A stretch of 64,000 nt of DNA from Chryseobacterium salivictor (GCF_004359195.1 NZ_CP037954.1:2418001-2482000); one strand, 5' to 3'; positions 1-9,578 are shown, numbered from the stretch's first letter. The notes: generated by a model not told the origin, from the letters alone. A program made the numbers and translations.

Positions 1-103
1 AGTGCTTTTCTCTTCTCCAAGGGGTTTTTAGATTCTTCACTATTGTTAGATTGGCCTAACAAAAATAATTAAATAAATTCTAGCATCACTTATAAAAAAG
101 AAA

Positions 104-130
104 AAATCCCGAAAAAAAATTTCGGGATTT
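104..130 (-). terminator. Rho-independent terminator of the OmpA/DUF937 gene
   Basis: An 11-bp perfect stem (104-114 with 120-130, loop 115-119) contains TCCCGAAA/TTTCGGGA. Read on the minus strand it follows the stop of the gene at 152 and is trailed by a T-rich run. Confidence 0.8.
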
Positions 131-151
131 GTATGATATGATTTTAAAGTA

Positions 152-1429
152 TTACTTTGTGAATCGCACGGCCATTTTTCTGTCAACAGCTCTTTCATCA
201 TTAGAAGCAGTAGCGGGAACTTTAGCGAATTCGCTTCCGTAACCTTTTGCTTCTATCACCTGAGAGCCTACACCTAATTTAGCTAATTCAGCTTTAATAA
301 AGTCTGCTCTTTTTTGAGAAAGCTCTTTGTTTTGCACAGCATCACCAGTGATATCGGTGTAACCGCCAACTTTTATTTTAGTGTCAGGATAGGCTTTTAA
401 GATTTCTGCCAGGTTTTTAATTTGGCCTTCTGATCCTGGTTCCAGTTCAGTAGCTGAATTAATTTTGAAATTTACATTATCAAAATTATACCAGGTATCT
501 TTCAATGCTGCATCATCTGCCGCGTTTTTATAACCGTCAGATTTTAAGAAACTGATCATTGATGCTTCCATTCCGTTGGCATAACCTTTAAGCATTTTTC
601 CGTTTAGGTCGATGTCTGTAACTTCTTTTTGAGGCATCATTACTGCTGCGCTGTCATTAGCGGTTGACATTGATGAATCTATTGGAGCAATTTCCGTCGT
701 TTCAGTGACAGGCTCAGGTTTCTTACCATATTGTTTCCAGAGGAACCAGGCTGCTAAAGCCAGTAATACAAGAGGCAATAACCATTTCCAGACAGATCCT
801 CCTTCATTGTTACTATCGCTAGGCGCCGTATGGGAATTAGTATTTCCGCCTCTGTTAACTTCTACTTTGGGTTGATCATAAGAAGTTACTTTTACGGTTT
901 CTGCTTCATGTTCATCGAAAATATTTCCGATCCCTAATGAGGCTAAAGAAAGGCCAGCGGGAAGTAATGAAGAAACGATTCCTTTTTGGTCATTCAGTAA
1001 ACCGGTAATCCCAGATGCGCCGATATTGTTGTCTGCCGCATATTTCCCAACAGAACCTAAAGTCGCTCCTGTGACCATATTTAGTAAAGAGGAGGATGTT
1101 GAATTACTGACGCCGGAATAAGTTGATATGGCATTCACAACACCTGCAGTTTTATCTCCAAAAATCGCGGTTAGTACTGTTGTAATTAAAGAATTGTTTG
1201 ATGTTCCACCTAATAAATTGCTAAGCATGCCACTGCCGGCAGCGCCGGTAATTGCATCAAGAACCGTTGGCTTTTCTGCATTATTAGCCATACCACCAAC
1301 TACCGCTGGAAGTAACCCGCTAATCGCTTTCGAAATTCCTGATTCGCTTTCTCCATATTGAGAGGCAGCTTGCGAAATCAACGCCGGACCTAATTGTCCT
1401 TTAATAAGATCAATAATGTTTAATGCCAT
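152..1429 (-). CDS. OmpA-family protein with N-terminal DUF937 domain
   Basis: This 425-residue envelope protein has three parts. Residues 1 to about 165 are a DUF937/YidB-like helical domain rich in Gly, Ala and Ser. One hydrophobic segment lies near residues 215-232 (WLLPLVLLALAAWFLW). After a Ser/Thr/Asp-rich spacer comes a C-terminal OmpA peptidoglycan-binding domain, with KVGGYTDITGD and a Lys/Arg-rich helix around QKRADFIKAEL. No N-terminal signal peptide is visible, so the DUF937 part would stay in the cytoplasm and the OmpA part would reach the periplasm from an inner-membrane anchor. Its role is probably envelope anchoring or organisation; that is inference from the domains. It is a single-gene unit ending at the terminator at 104-130. 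Confidence 0.85.
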   Translation of the reverse strand: MALNIIDLIKGQLGPALISQAASQYGESESGISKAISGLLPAVVGGMANNAEKPTVLDAITGAAGSGMLSNLLGGTSNNSLITTVLTAIFGDKTAGVVNAISTYSGVSNSTSSSLLNMVTGATLGSVGKYAADNNIGASGITGLLNDQKGIVSSLLPAGLSLASLGIGNIFDEHEAETVKVTSYDQPKVEVNRGGNTNSHTAPSDSNNEGGSVWKWLLPLVLLALAAWFLWKQYGKKPEPVTETTEIAPIDSSMSTANDSAAVMMPQKEVTDIDLNGKMLKGYANGMEASMISFLKSDGYKNAADDAALKDTWYNFDNVNFKINSATELEPGSEGQIKNLAEILKAYPDTKIKVGGYTDITGDAVQNKELSQKRADFIKAELAKLGVGSQVIEAKGYGSEFAKVPATASNDERAVDRKMAVRFTK

Positions 1430-1550
1430 AATAGTTTAATTTTTAAGGTTAATTGTTTAAATATATGCAAAGTTTAGTCCAAAAACTTATCTATTAACTA
1501 ATTTATTAAAACATTAACATTTCAAAATATTCAGCTTACTTTATGGCTAA

Positions 1551-3026
1551 CTAGTAGGATTTTGCGAAAATCACTCTTTGTCTGGAAGGTTTTCCGGTAA
1601 TTAAAGAGATGCCATCTTCCAATTCATTATTTAAAGGAATACAACGGATTGTGGCTTTTGTTTCGTTTTTAATTTGCTCCTCTTCTTCAGCCGTACCGTC
1701 CCAGTGCGCAGAAATAAATCCACCTTTTTCTTCGAGCACTTTTTTAAATTCATCGTAAGAATTCACTTTCGTGATGTGCGAATCTCTATAATTTAATGCT
1801 TTAGAGAAAATATCTTTTTGGATTGTTTTTAATAATTCCTCGATATAAAACTCAATGTTTTCTAAAGGTTGTGTTTCTTTAGTTAAATTATCTCTACGCG
1901 CTATTTCTACCGTCTTATTTTGTAAATCCCGGGCACCCATTGCAATACGGATAGGTACTCCTTTCAGTTCATATTCTGCAAATTTCCAACCCGGTTTGTT
2001 ATCGGTTCGGTTATCGTATTTCACAGAAATGCCTTTGGCTTTTAATTTTTCCTGAATTTCAAATGCGACTTCATTAATTTGGTTTAATTGTTCTTCCCCT
2101 TTAAAGATAGGAACAATTACCACCTGAATTGGTGCTAAACTTGGAGGAAGTACCAATCCTAAATCATCAGAATGGGTCATAATCAAACCACCGATTAATC
2201 GGGTAGAAGTTCCCCAGGAAGTTCCCCAGGCATGTTCGATTTTTCCTTCTTTATTGGTGAATTTTACATCAAATGCTTTACCGAAATTTTGACCTAAAAA
2301 GTGAGATGTTCCTGCCTGAAGAGCTTTTCCGTCTTGCATCAAAGCTTCTATACAATAAGTTTCATCTGCACCTGCAAATCTTTCTGAAGCGGTTTTAATT
2401 CCTCTAATCACAGGAATGCCCATGAAATTTTCTACGAAGTCTGAATATACATGGATCATTTTTTCAGTTTCTTCAATGGCTTCTTCTTTGGTCGCATGCG
2501 CGGTATGTCCTTCCTGCCAAAGAAATTCTGCGGTCCGCAAGAAGAAACGTGTTCTCATTTCCCACCGAACCACATTAGCCCATTGATTAATTAAAATTGG
2601 TAAATCACGGTAAGACTGAATCCATTTTTTATAGGTATTCCAGATAATAGCTTCGGATGTTGGACGGACAATGAGTTCTTCTTCTAATTTTGCCTCAGGA
2701 TCGACAATTAATTTCTTAGGATTATCAGGATCTGTTTTCAGACGGTAATGGGTTACAACTGCACATTCTTTTGCAAATCCTTCTGCATTCTGTTCTTCGG
2801 CTTCGAAATAACTCTTCGGAATAAAAAGAGGAAAATAGGCATTCTGATGACCAGTTTCTTTGAATTTTTTGTCAAGTTCATCCCGCATTTTTTCCCAAAT
2901 TGCATAACCATAAGGCTTAATAACCATACAGCCACGGACTCCGGAATTTTCTGCCAAATCAGCCTGTACAACCAATTCATTATACCATTTGCTATAATCT
3001 TCAGCTCTCGAAGTAATTTTTGCCAT
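1551..3026 (-). CDS. proS: Prolyl-tRNA synthetase, archaeal/eukaryote-like type
   Basis: Charges tRNA-Pro with proline in the cytoplasm. The 491-residue length and the lack of an inserted editing domain fit the short ProS class rather than the roughly 570-residue E. coli type. Class II motif 2 is visible as RWEMRTRFF...[10 protein letters not shown] and motif 3 as [13 protein letters not shown]. The substrate loop [10 protein letters not shown] lies upstream of motif 2, and an anticodon-binding domain follows from about residue 290. The protein ends in Tyr, as is common in this class. It is transcribed divergently from the lipoprotein at 3173, with about 145 bp shared between them. Confidence 0.97.
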   Translation of the reverse strand: MAKITSRAEDYSKWYNELVVQADLAENSGVRGCMVIKPYGYAIWEKMRDELDKKFKETGHQNAYFPLFIPKSYFEAEEQNAEGFAKECAVVTHYRLKTDPDNPKKLIVDPEAKLEEELIVRPTSEAIIWNTYKKWIQSYRDLPILINQWANVVRWEMRTRFFLRTAEFLWQEGHTAHATKEEAIEETEKMIHVYSDFVENFMGIPVIRGIKTASERFAGADETYCIEALMQDGKALQAGTSHFLGQNFGKAFDVKFTNKEGKIEHAWGTSWGTSTRLIGGLIMTHSDDLGLVLPPSLAPIQVVIVPIFKGEEQLNQINEVAFEIQEKLKAKGISVKYDNRTDNKPGWKFAEYELKGVPIRIAMGARDLQNKTVEIARRDNLTKETQPLENIEFYIEELLKTIQKDIFSKALNYRDSHITKVNSYDEFKKVLEEKGGFISAHWDGTAEEEEQIKNETKATIRCIPLNNELEDGISLITGKPSRQRVIFAKSY

Positions 3027-3172
3027 TATATTTTATCTTTTAATTTAACTAGTACTCGCTTTTATTATCTAATTTAAAAAGCCTATTTTTACTCAAAATT
3101 TTTACTCAATAATTGGTACAATTTTGGTGTAATTTGCAAATATAAATCAAATTAAAACTTTTTCACCTTATC

Positions 3173-4093
3173 ATGAAAAAAATTACTTATAAAAATTCAA
3201 TTGGATTGCTGAAATCTAAAGCGGTTTTAGCAATATTCGGCAGTTTTATTTTAGCCTCTTGTGGTACGACAATGGGTGGTTATAGTGAGACCGATGGCGT
3301 ATATTACGACCCTAATAAAGATACCATTCCAGAGGGAATTGTGATGAACAACGGAAATCAAGTGGGGAATTATTATGACTATCAGCAAACTGACAACCAA
3401 AACAAATATCTGAATTCCGAAAATAGAAATCAAAGTTGGCAAGATTCCATGAATTCCGATTGGGGGAATTTCACCGGAACCGAGACCTATTATACCGACT
3501 GGGGATATCCTTATGGATTTTATTCCGGATTTGGGATGGGCTTTGGATTTGGATCTCCTTGGGGATTTGGCGGTTATTATAATCCGTGGAGATTCGGCTA
3601 CAGTCCTTTCTCCGGATATTACAATCCTTATTACGGCTACTATAATCCTTACTACGGTTACAGTCCTTACGGATACTATTCCCCATACGGATATGGTGGG
3701 TACAACAGTTATAACGCACCCCGATTTAATTATAAAAGAAGTGGCTCGGACGGTTCTGGATTTAGAAACGGTAATTCTGCGGTAAGGCAGAACAGTAATC
3801 AAAGTTCAGGTTTTAGAAATGATAATCCGAGATTTAATAAACCGCAGAATAATACACGGTATAATTCGGAACAAAATAACAGTCAACCAAGATATAGAAC
3901 TTCGCCTCAACCGAATTCAACACCGAGACAAAATAATACGCCGAGACAGGAAGCACCTACTTATAACCAGCCAAGCAGAAATAATTCTAATGGTGGTGGT
4001 TTCAGATCCGGGACTTCAGGTGGCGGATTCAGCAGCGGATCATCCAGTTCGAGTTCTGGGTCTACAAGATCTTCAGGAGGTTTCAGACGATAA
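3173..4093 (+). CDS. Tyr/Gly-rich low-complexity lipoprotein
   Basis: I do not recognise a functional family. The N-terminus is a lipoprotein signal with lipobox ILASC, lipidated Cys30. Residues about 95-185 are built from Tyr, Gly, Pro and Phe with short tandem units of the YYNPYYGY kind. The C-terminal 120 residues are rich in Asn, Ser, Gln, Arg and Gly and end in a Gly/Ser tract. Such composition suggests a disordered outer-membrane or surface protein. The stop lies 26 bp before the FadL-like barrel gene, so the two are probably co-transcribed. Long open frames on the opposite strand here are by-products of the repetitive codons. Confidence 0.8.
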   Translation: MKKITYKNSIGLLKSKAVLAIFGSFILASCGTTMGGYSETDGVYYDPNKDTIPEGIVMNNGNQVGNYYDYQQTDNQNKYLNSENRNQSWQDSMNSDWGNFTGTETYYTDWGYPYGFYSGFGMGFGFGSPWGFGGYYNPWRFGYSPFSGYYNPYYGYYNPYYGYSPYGYYSPYGYGGYNSYNAPRFNYKRSGSDGSGFRNGNSAVRQNSNQSSGFRNDNPRFNKPQNNTRYNSEQNNSQPRYRTSPQPNSTPRQNNTPRQEAPTYNQPSRNNSNGGGFRSGTSGGGFSSGSSSSSSGSTRSSGGFRR

Positions 4094-4119
4094 TATTTAA
4101 TTCAAGCATATTTTAAAAA

Positions 4120-5526
4120 ATGATTAAAAAGTCTTTTATAATTTTGGGGATTTCCGCAGCATATTTTGTGAATGCCCAGGATATTTCCACCCTTAGGAAT
4201 ACGGCAGAAATTTATTCTAATTCGTCTTTAAACGGAACAGCAAAATACAATGCAATGGCCGGATCTATGGGAGCTTTAGGTGGAGATTTTTCGGTATTAA
4301 ACTCGAATCCGGCCGGAATTGGAGTGAGTATCGCAAGTGAAATGTCAGGAACTTTAGCTATTCAAAACAGTAAGAACACCACTTCATTAGCAGGAAAATC
4401 AATCGATTATAAAGTGAACCGCACTGACCTTGGAAATGTGGGAGGTGTTATGGCATTAAAAATTGATGGCTCTTCTCCATGGAAGTTTGTGAATATTGGA
4501 GTCAATTATTCCAACCAGTCAATTGAGGATTATTCTGAAACGCCGGGAAACAACAAAGTGAATTTCAATCTTTATAACAGCGATAATCAATTAGTTGATA
4601 ATATTGCATTTGTAGGTCATGCCTACAACCGATATGGCGACCTTTCGAAAATGAGCGTTGCAGTTGGCGGAAATTATGACAACAGGATTTATGTTGGTGC
4701 AGGCTTAAATTTTCACAGTGCAGTTATTGACCAATACGATTCCGCTGCATTTGATTCCAGCACAAATAATACCAGCAGTATTTACAACAAACAATACACC
4801 CCATTTTCTGAAACCTCTAATGGTTTTTCTGCTTCCGTAGGTGTTATCGGAAAAATTAATTCACAGTTCAGATTAGGAGCAGCTTTAGAAACACCAACTT
4901 GGTGGAGTATTTCCAGAGTTTATAATGAATACTTAAATCCAACAAATGGCACTTACACCGAGGATAGAAATCTTTCTTCTCCGATGAAAGCGACTTTAAG
5001 TGCTGCTTTTGTTCCGAATAAAAACTTTGCAATCAACGTAGATTATAGTTTAGGTTTGACAAAGCCAAAATATAAAGTCTATGGAAATGCTGAAACTGAA
5101 CTGAATAACTTCTTCAGTGACCATTCTAAAAATTTATCTGAAGTAAAAGTAGGAGCAGAGTACAGAATTCAGGCTTTCCGTTTAAGAGGAGGCTACGGTT
5201 TTGCCTCAAGCCCTTTTGATTCAATGAGTATTTCAGCATTTACAGATAGTGGATCTGCAGCAAATACCTCTTTTAATAATTTAATTGTAGGGAAGAGATC
5301 TACGATTGGCGCAGGAATCGGTTACGATTTCAAATCTTTCTACATTGATGCAGCATATCAAAATTTAAGTTCTGAATATAAAAGCCCTTTCCTGAGAGGA
5401 TTTGCGAGTAATAATACAGGATATTTCTCCAGTGATAATGATATTATAGAAATCGATGCAGCAATTGTTTCAAACGTAAAAAATACGAGAGATAATTTCT
5501 TTATAACGCTCGGTTGGAAATTCTAA
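4120..5526 (+). CDS. Outer-membrane transport barrel, OMPP1/FadL/TodX family
   Basis: This 468-residue protein starts with a cleavable signal (residues 1-19, ending VNAQ). The early segment ALGGDFSVLNSNPAGIG matches the FadL/OMPP1 N-terminal region, in which NPAG is a hallmark. The rest alternates polar and aromatic residues as expected for beta strands, and the final residue is Phe, typical of Bam-assembled barrels. Family members import hydrophobic compounds such as fatty acids or aromatics; the substrate here cannot be read from sequence. It follows the Tyr/Gly lipoprotein by 26 bp and ends just before the bidirectional terminator at 5546-5577. Confidence 0.88.
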   Translation: MIKKSFIILGISAAYFVNAQDISTLRNTAEIYSNSSLNGTAKYNAMAGSMGALGGDFSVLNSNPAGIGVSIASEMSGTLAIQNSKNTTSLAGKSIDYKVNRTDLGNVGGVMALKIDGSSPWKFVNIGVNYSNQSIEDYSETPGNNKVNFNLYNSDNQLVDNIAFVGHAYNRYGDLSKMSVAVGGNYDNRIYVGAGLNFHSAVIDQYDSAAFDSSTNNTSSIYNKQYTPFSETSNGFSASVGVIGKINSQFRLGAALETPTWWSISRVYNEYLNPTNGTYTEDRNLSSPMKATLSAAFVPNKNFAINVDYSLGLTKPKYKVYGNAETELNNFFSDHSKNLSEVKVGAEYRIQAFRLRGGYGFASSPFDSMSISAFTDSGSAANTSFNNLIVGKRSTIGAGIGYDFKSFYIDAAYQNLSSEYKSPFLRGFASNNTGYFSSDNDIIEIDAAIVSNVKNTRDNFFITLGWKF

Positions 5527-5545
5527 CTGAAAACAGTTTAAAAAT

Positions 5546-5577
5546 AAAAAGACTCCGAATTAATTTGGAGTCTTTTT
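5546..5577. terminator. Bidirectional rho-independent terminator
   Basis: AAAAAGACTCC (5546-5556) pairs with GGAGTCTTTTT (5567-5577). The A and T tracts let it work for the barrel gene on the plus strand and the ZIP transporter on the minus strand. Confidence 0.85.
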
Positions 5578-5589
5578 TTGCTTTACAAT

Positions 5590-6282
5590 TTAATGATTAT
5601 GGAAAAGATGACTGGTCATTGCAAGCAAAACACCTAATGTTACAAAACCAATTTTCTTCCAGTCGACATTGTGATTTTTATTGCTTTCGAAAATAATAAC
5701 CGACGAAATATGAAGAAATATTCCGCCTACCAAAGCCAGAAAATACACTTCAAGATTTGGATTAAAATATTTGCCTAAAAGCAAGCCTAAAGGCGATGCC
5801 AACGCGAAAATCGAAATAATCAGAAAAGCCGAAGCCGAGAATTTTTTATTCTTCACCAAAAATGCGCCCAAAATAAATGAAATCGGAATATTATGAACCA
5901 AAATCCCTGTTAAATAAGGACTCAAGATCACGTCTTCATTAGCCAAAGGAATTCCTTCTAAAAATGCATGAATAAAAAGTCCAACCATTAAAGCGACAGG
6001 AAGAATGTTTTTTCCTTCGGAATGATCATGAAAGTGACCGTGTTCAAAACCTTTGGTCAGATTTTCCAGTAACATCTGGAGCAAAACGCCTCCAATAACC
6101 CAAAGTCCGATATTGTGATGTTCGCCCGAATAGACTTCCGGAAAAACCTCGTTTAAACAAATGGTGATTAAAAATCCGGCGCTTACAATCAAAAGATTTT
6201 TGGCGAATTTTTCCCGGTCTCCGAAAAATTTTCCCAGAAAAACCCCAATTAAAACACTGAGAATTAATAAAATAATAATCAT
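5590..6282 (-). CDS. ZIP-family divalent metal transporter
   Basis: A 230-residue inner-membrane protein with about eight hydrophobic segments. A His-rich cytoplasmic loop (HGHFHDHSEG) sits between TM3 and TM4. The ZIP metal-site motifs are present: HAFLEG in TM4 and HNIPISF in TM5. Members move zinc, and sometimes iron or manganese, into the cytoplasm. The gene starts 9 bp after the stop of the methyltransferase at 6292 and is probably its operon partner, although no functional link is obvious. No metal-regulator operator was recognised upstream. Confidence 0.9.
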   Translation of the reverse strand: MIIILLILSVLIGVFLGKFFGDREKFAKNLLIVSAGFLITICLNEVFPEVYSGEHHNIGLWVIGGVLLQMLLENLTKGFEHGHFHDHSEGKNILPVALMVGLFIHAFLEGIPLANEDVILSPYLTGILVHNIPISFILGAFLVKNKKFSASAFLIISIFALASPLGLLLGKYFNPNLEVYFLALVGGIFLHISSVIIFESNKNHNVDWKKIGFVTLGVLLAMTSHLFHNH

Positions 6283-6291
6283 AATTCAATT

Positions 6292-7038
6292 TTAGTCGTG
6301 ACTTTTCTTTTTAAAAACATTAATGCATCGCGGAGAACTTTCCAAATTAAATTCATTCAGATGATAATCACCGAAAATCTGAACCCGTTCAAAACCAAAC
6401 TCCAGAGCATAACTGTTGATTTCTTCCAAAGTGTGCAGTTTTACTTTTTCGAAAAAATGATAATCCTTGCCCTGATCTTTAAAAAAGATATCTTTGATGA
6501 CGTGTTGGTCTTCAATTTTCTTTTTAATTGTAAAATCAATGCCTTCTTTAGTTGTTTGATCTTCTTTAATTAAAGTATTTTCGACCCATTTCGCATTCAG
6601 GAAATCCAGAACAAAATAACCGTCGTCTTTCAAAATATTGGAGATTGATTGAAAAACCTTTCTGTCATCATTTTCATCTTCGAAATATCCAAAACTGGTA
6701 AAAAGATTCAAAACAGCATCTGCTTTTTCTACTGATAATTCAGGAAAAATTTCTGCGCGCATATCATGAACTTCAAATTTCAAATCCGAATTTTCGAACT
6801 GTTTATTGTGTTCAATGCTCTGCGGAGATAAATCTAAACCTAAAACTTCGTAACCCATTTTGTTCAAAAAAACCGAATGTCGTCCTTTTCCACAAGCCAG
6901 GTCAATAATTTTCGAATCTTTCGGAATATTTAAGTTACTGATTAGCAGAGTGATGAAGTTTTCTGCTTCTGCAAAATCTCTGTCTTTATAAAGAATGTGA
7001 TAATAAGGAGTATCAAACCAAGTTTCAAACCATGCCAT
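6292..7038 (-). CDS. Class I SAM-dependent methyltransferase
   Basis: A 248-residue soluble protein with a Rossmann-type methyltransferase core. Motif I is IIDLACGKGRHS around residue 43, followed by the acidic ribose-binding strand VLGLDLSPQSIEHN. The later VLDFLNAKWVE segment fits the Methyltransf_25/Tam-like group. The substrate is unknown. It is first gene of a two-gene minus-strand unit with the ZIP transporter. A Bacteroidota promoter lies just upstream (7043-7071). Confidence 0.85.
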   Translation of the reverse strand: MAWFETWFDTPYYHILYKDRDFAEAENFITLLISNLNIPKDSKIIDLACGKGRHSVFLNKMGYEVLGLDLSPQSIEHNKQFENSDLKFEVHDMRAEIFPELSVEKADAVLNLFTSFGYFEDENDDRKVFQSISNILKDDGYFVLDFLNAKWVENTLIKEDQTTKEGIDFTIKKKIEDQHVIKDIFFKDQGKDYHFFEKVKLHTLEEINSYALEFGFERVQIFGDYHLNEFNLESSPRCINVFKKKSHD

Positions 7039-7042
7039 TCTG

Positions 7043-7071
7043 CAAAAATAACTAAATTTGCAATTGCAAAA
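7043..7071 (-). promoter_or_regulatory. Promoter of the methyltransferase/ZIP unit
   Basis: On the minus strand, TTTTG (7067-7071) is followed after 16 bp by TATTTTTG (7043-7050). This matches the Bacteroidota -33/-7 pattern, with a slightly short spacer. The ATG begins 5 bp downstream. Confidence 0.5.
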
Positions 7072-7207
7072 CGAGAAGTTGTAAAAAGATTTCTTTTGAC
7101 AAATATTTTAAAAAAATTCAAAAACAGCAATAGGTCATTTTAAATGAACCTTTAATAATAAACTCAATTCACCTTAAATAATTCAACAAATTGTTGGTCA
7201 TCACTAT

Positions 7208-8383
7208 ATGGATACAGAAAATTTAAAAATACAGATTAAAACATTTTTCGGCCTCGAAGAAATTTTAGCAGAAGAAATCAGAAAACTCGGCGGAACAAAT
7301 GTCGAAGTAAAAAACCGTGCAGTGAATGTCGAAGGCGATTTGGGCTTTCTTTACAAAATAAATTATTCAGCAAGAACGGCCTTGAAAATCTTAGTTCCCG
7401 TGCTCACTTTCAAAGCGTGGGACGAAAACCGTTTCTATGATAAATTGTTCGATTTTCCGTGGGATGAATATATGACGGTTGATCAGACTTTTGCAATTGA
7501 CACTACGATTTATTCTGAGCGTTTTTCACATTCTCAGTTCATGGCTCAAAAAATGAAAGATGCGATTGTTGATTTCTTTAAATTTAAATACAACAAAAGA
7601 CCAAGCGTTGATACGCAAAATCCAGATGTCAAAATACATCTTCATATTGACCGAGAATTGGTGACAATTTCGTTGGATTCTTCCGGCGATCCTTTATTTA
7701 AAAGAGGTTACCGAAAAGAACAGGGAGAAGCGCCATTGAATGAAGTGCTTGCTTCAGGAATGTTACAATTAGCAGGTTGGGATGGAAAAGGAAATTTCCT
7801 GGATCCAATGTGTGGTTCGGGAACCTTATTAATTGAAGCCGCCATGATTGCTATGGATTTACCGGCGCAGACTTTCCGTAGAAGATTCGGTTTTCAAAAC
7901 TGGTTGAATTATGACGAAGAATTATTCAAAACAATTAAAGAAGTCCGTCTTAATCGTGTAAAAGAATTCACTGGAAAAATTATCGGTTACGATATCGACT
8001 CGGATATGCTTCACGCTGCGAGAATCAATATCGAATCTGCCGAAATGGAGGATGTTATCGAAGTAAAACATCAGGATTTCTTTGAATCTAAAAAAGAATT
8101 ATTTCCATTAATGATGGTTTTCAATCCGCCTTATGATGAAAGAATTGTAATTAATGATGACGAGTTTTATGCTAAAATTGGTGATACTTTTAAGAAAAAC
8201 TATCCAAATACTTTGGCTTGGCTAATTTCTTCAGATTTAGATTCATTGAAAAGAGTAGGATTGCGACCTTCACGTAAAATTAAACTGTTTAACGGAAAAC
8301 TGGAATGTCGTTTTATGCAGTATGAAATGTATGAAGGGACGAAGAAAATTCATAAATTGGAAGGGAGAGAAGGAGACAGTTAA
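7208..8383 (+). CDS. THUMP-domain rRNA guanine N2-methyltransferase (RlmL/YpsC-like)
   Basis: Predicted 23S rRNA methyltransferase making m2G. The N-terminal 160 residues form a ferredoxin-like/THUMP RNA-binding module (FFGLEEILAEEIRKLGG is typical of its start). The catalytic half has DPMCGSGTLLIEAAM as the SAM motif near residue 200 and the N6/N2-amino motif NPPYDERI around residue 310. The length of 391 residues fits the stand-alone RlmL-type protein, without the fused RlmK half found in E. coli. It is a single plus-strand gene. Confidence 0.9.
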   Translation: MDTENLKIQIKTFFGLEEILAEEIRKLGGTNVEVKNRAVNVEGDLGFLYKINYSARTALKILVPVLTFKAWDENRFYDKLFDFPWDEYMTVDQTFAIDTTIYSERFSHSQFMAQKMKDAIVDFFKFKYNKRPSVDTQNPDVKIHLHIDRELVTISLDSSGDPLFKRGYRKEQGEAPLNEVLASGMLQLAGWDGKGNFLDPMCGSGTLLIEAAMIAMDLPAQTFRRRFGFQNWLNYDEELFKTIKEVRLNRVKEFTGKIIGYDIDSDMLHAARINIESAEMEDVIEVKHQDFFESKKELFPLMMVFNPPYDERIVINDDEFYAKIGDTFKKNYPNTLAWLISSDLDSLKRVGLRPSRKIKLFNGKLECRFMQYEMYEGTKKIHKLEGREGDS

Positions 8384-8434
8384 TCAATTCCATTTTTACT
8401 TTTTTGAATTTTTTAAGAATTTTTAGAAATAAGA

Positions 8435-8455
8435 CTTTTGTGCCTTTTGTGGTTA
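8435..8455 (+). repeat. Solo arm of a MITE-like inverted-repeat family
   Basis: CTTTTGTGCCTTTTGTGGTT resembles the right arm at 24944-24963, with 16 of 20 positions equal. I see no matching left arm here. It ends 8 bp before the GT2 gene. Confidence 0.5.
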
Positions 8456-8463
8456 AATAAACT

Positions 8464-9456
8464 ATGCAGTCAATCTCCATCATCATCGCTATCTACAACC
8501 GGAAAGACGAACTTTTCGAACTTCTCAATTCTTTATCCCACCAAACCGATAAAGATTTTGAAGTAATCATTGTTGATGACGGTTCGTTGATTAATTTGCG
8601 TCCGACTGCCGAATTGTTCAATGAAAGTTTAAAAATTGAGTTTTTCCGGAAAGAAAATTCCGGTCCGGGATTATCACGGAATTACGGAGCAAGAAGAGCC
8701 AAAAACGATTGGCTCGTTTTCGTTGATTCCGATGTGATTGTCGAAATCAATTATATTCAAAATATAAAAAAGAATATTTCCGAAATTCCGTGCGATGCTT
8801 TTGGTGGCGCAGACAAAGCCCACAAAGGATTTAATCTGATGCAAAAAGCCATTTCCTATTCCATGACTTCCGTTTTTACCACAGGCGGAATTCGTGGCGG
8901 TAAGAAGTCGGTAACTAAATTTCAACCCCGAAGTTTCAATATGGGCGTTCGGAAATCGGCTTTTGAAAAGGTTGGTGGTTTTTCCGAAATGCGCATTGGT
9001 GAAGATCCGGATCTTTCAATGCGACTTTGGGAGAACGGCTTCACGACAGCGTTTTTCGATGATATTGGTGTTTATCATAAACGCCGTGTCGACTTTGGAA
9101 AGTTCTCCAAACAAGTCTATCAATTTGGTTGTGCGCGCCCGATTCTCAATCAGCGCCATCCGAAATACACCAAGATTTCCTTTGCCTTTCCATCGCTTTT
9201 TTTACTGGGATATTTCCTCGGATTTATCGAGTATTTTTTCTTCCAAAAAGGACTGATTTTAGGTTTTTACGGACTCTACACGTTCATCGTTTTCTTCCAT
9301 GCTTTATACAAAACCAGAAACATCAGCATTGCCGCAATGGCGATTATTTCTACATATATCCAAATGTTCTCCTACGGTTACGGTTTTCTGAAATCGTGGA
9401 TTTTACTCAACGTTTTCCGCCAAAAACCCGAAGATGCATTTCCGAAACATTTTTAA
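8464..9456 (+). CDS. Family 2 glycosyltransferase, membrane-anchored
   Basis: A 330-residue GT-A fold glycosyltransferase. It has the nucleotide-binding start SIIIAIYNRKDEL, the VDDGS motif at about residue 40, the metal-binding FVDSD motif near residue 90, and the acceptor-side GEDPDLSMRLW around residue 180. The last 100 residues contain two or three hydrophobic segments, so it is probably held at the inner membrane and acts on a lipid or polysaccharide acceptor. Donor and acceptor cannot be told. No other glycan gene is adjacent. The region between the upstream stop and this start holds the solo repeat arm at 8435. Confidence 0.87.
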   Translation: MQSISIIIAIYNRKDELFELLNSLSHQTDKDFEVIIVDDGSLINLRPTAELFNESLKIEFFRKENSGPGLSRNYGARRAKNDWLVFVDSDVIVEINYIQNIKKNISEIPCDAFGGADKAHKGFNLMQKAISYSMTSVFTTGGIRGGKKSVTKFQPRSFNMGVRKSAFEKVGGFSEMRIGEDPDLSMRLWENGFTTAFFDDIGVYHKRRVDFGKFSKQVYQFGCARPILNQRHPKYTKISFAFPSLFLLGYFLGFIEYFFFQKGLILGFYGLYTFIVFFHALYKTRNISIAAMAIISTYIQMFSYGYGFLKSWILLNVFRQKPEDAFPKHF

Positions 9457-9479
9457 AGAAATTATTTTTTTTAAAACAA

Positions 9480-9542
9480 AACCCTTTCAGCGTTTCGTCC
9501 TTTGATAATCTTATTTTCAATTGAAAAAACGCTGAAAGGGTT
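9480..9542 (+). terminator. Long hairpin downstream of the GT2 gene
   Basis: A 16-bp perfect inverted repeat (9480-9495 with 9527-9542) reads AACCCTTTCAGCGTTT and its complement, around a 31-nt loop that itself contains TTTTCAATTGAAAA. The weak T tail makes termination uncertain. The AACCCTTTCAG core recurs at 30061. Confidence 0.6.
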
Positions 9543-9578
9543 CTTACATAAAATCCCTATTTTTGCAAAAAGATATTC

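Noticed and set aside
3251..3802. 183-codon open frame opposite the Tyr/Gly lipoprotein
   Set aside because: It is a by-product of repetitive Tyr/Gly/Pro codons on the other strand, has Ile/Val-rich low-complexity composition, and overlaps a supported lipoprotein gene completely.
9129..9524. 131-codon plus-strand frame inside the GT2 gene
   Set aside because: It lies within the C-terminal half of a clear glycosyltransferase in another frame, and its composition is typical of a shadow.
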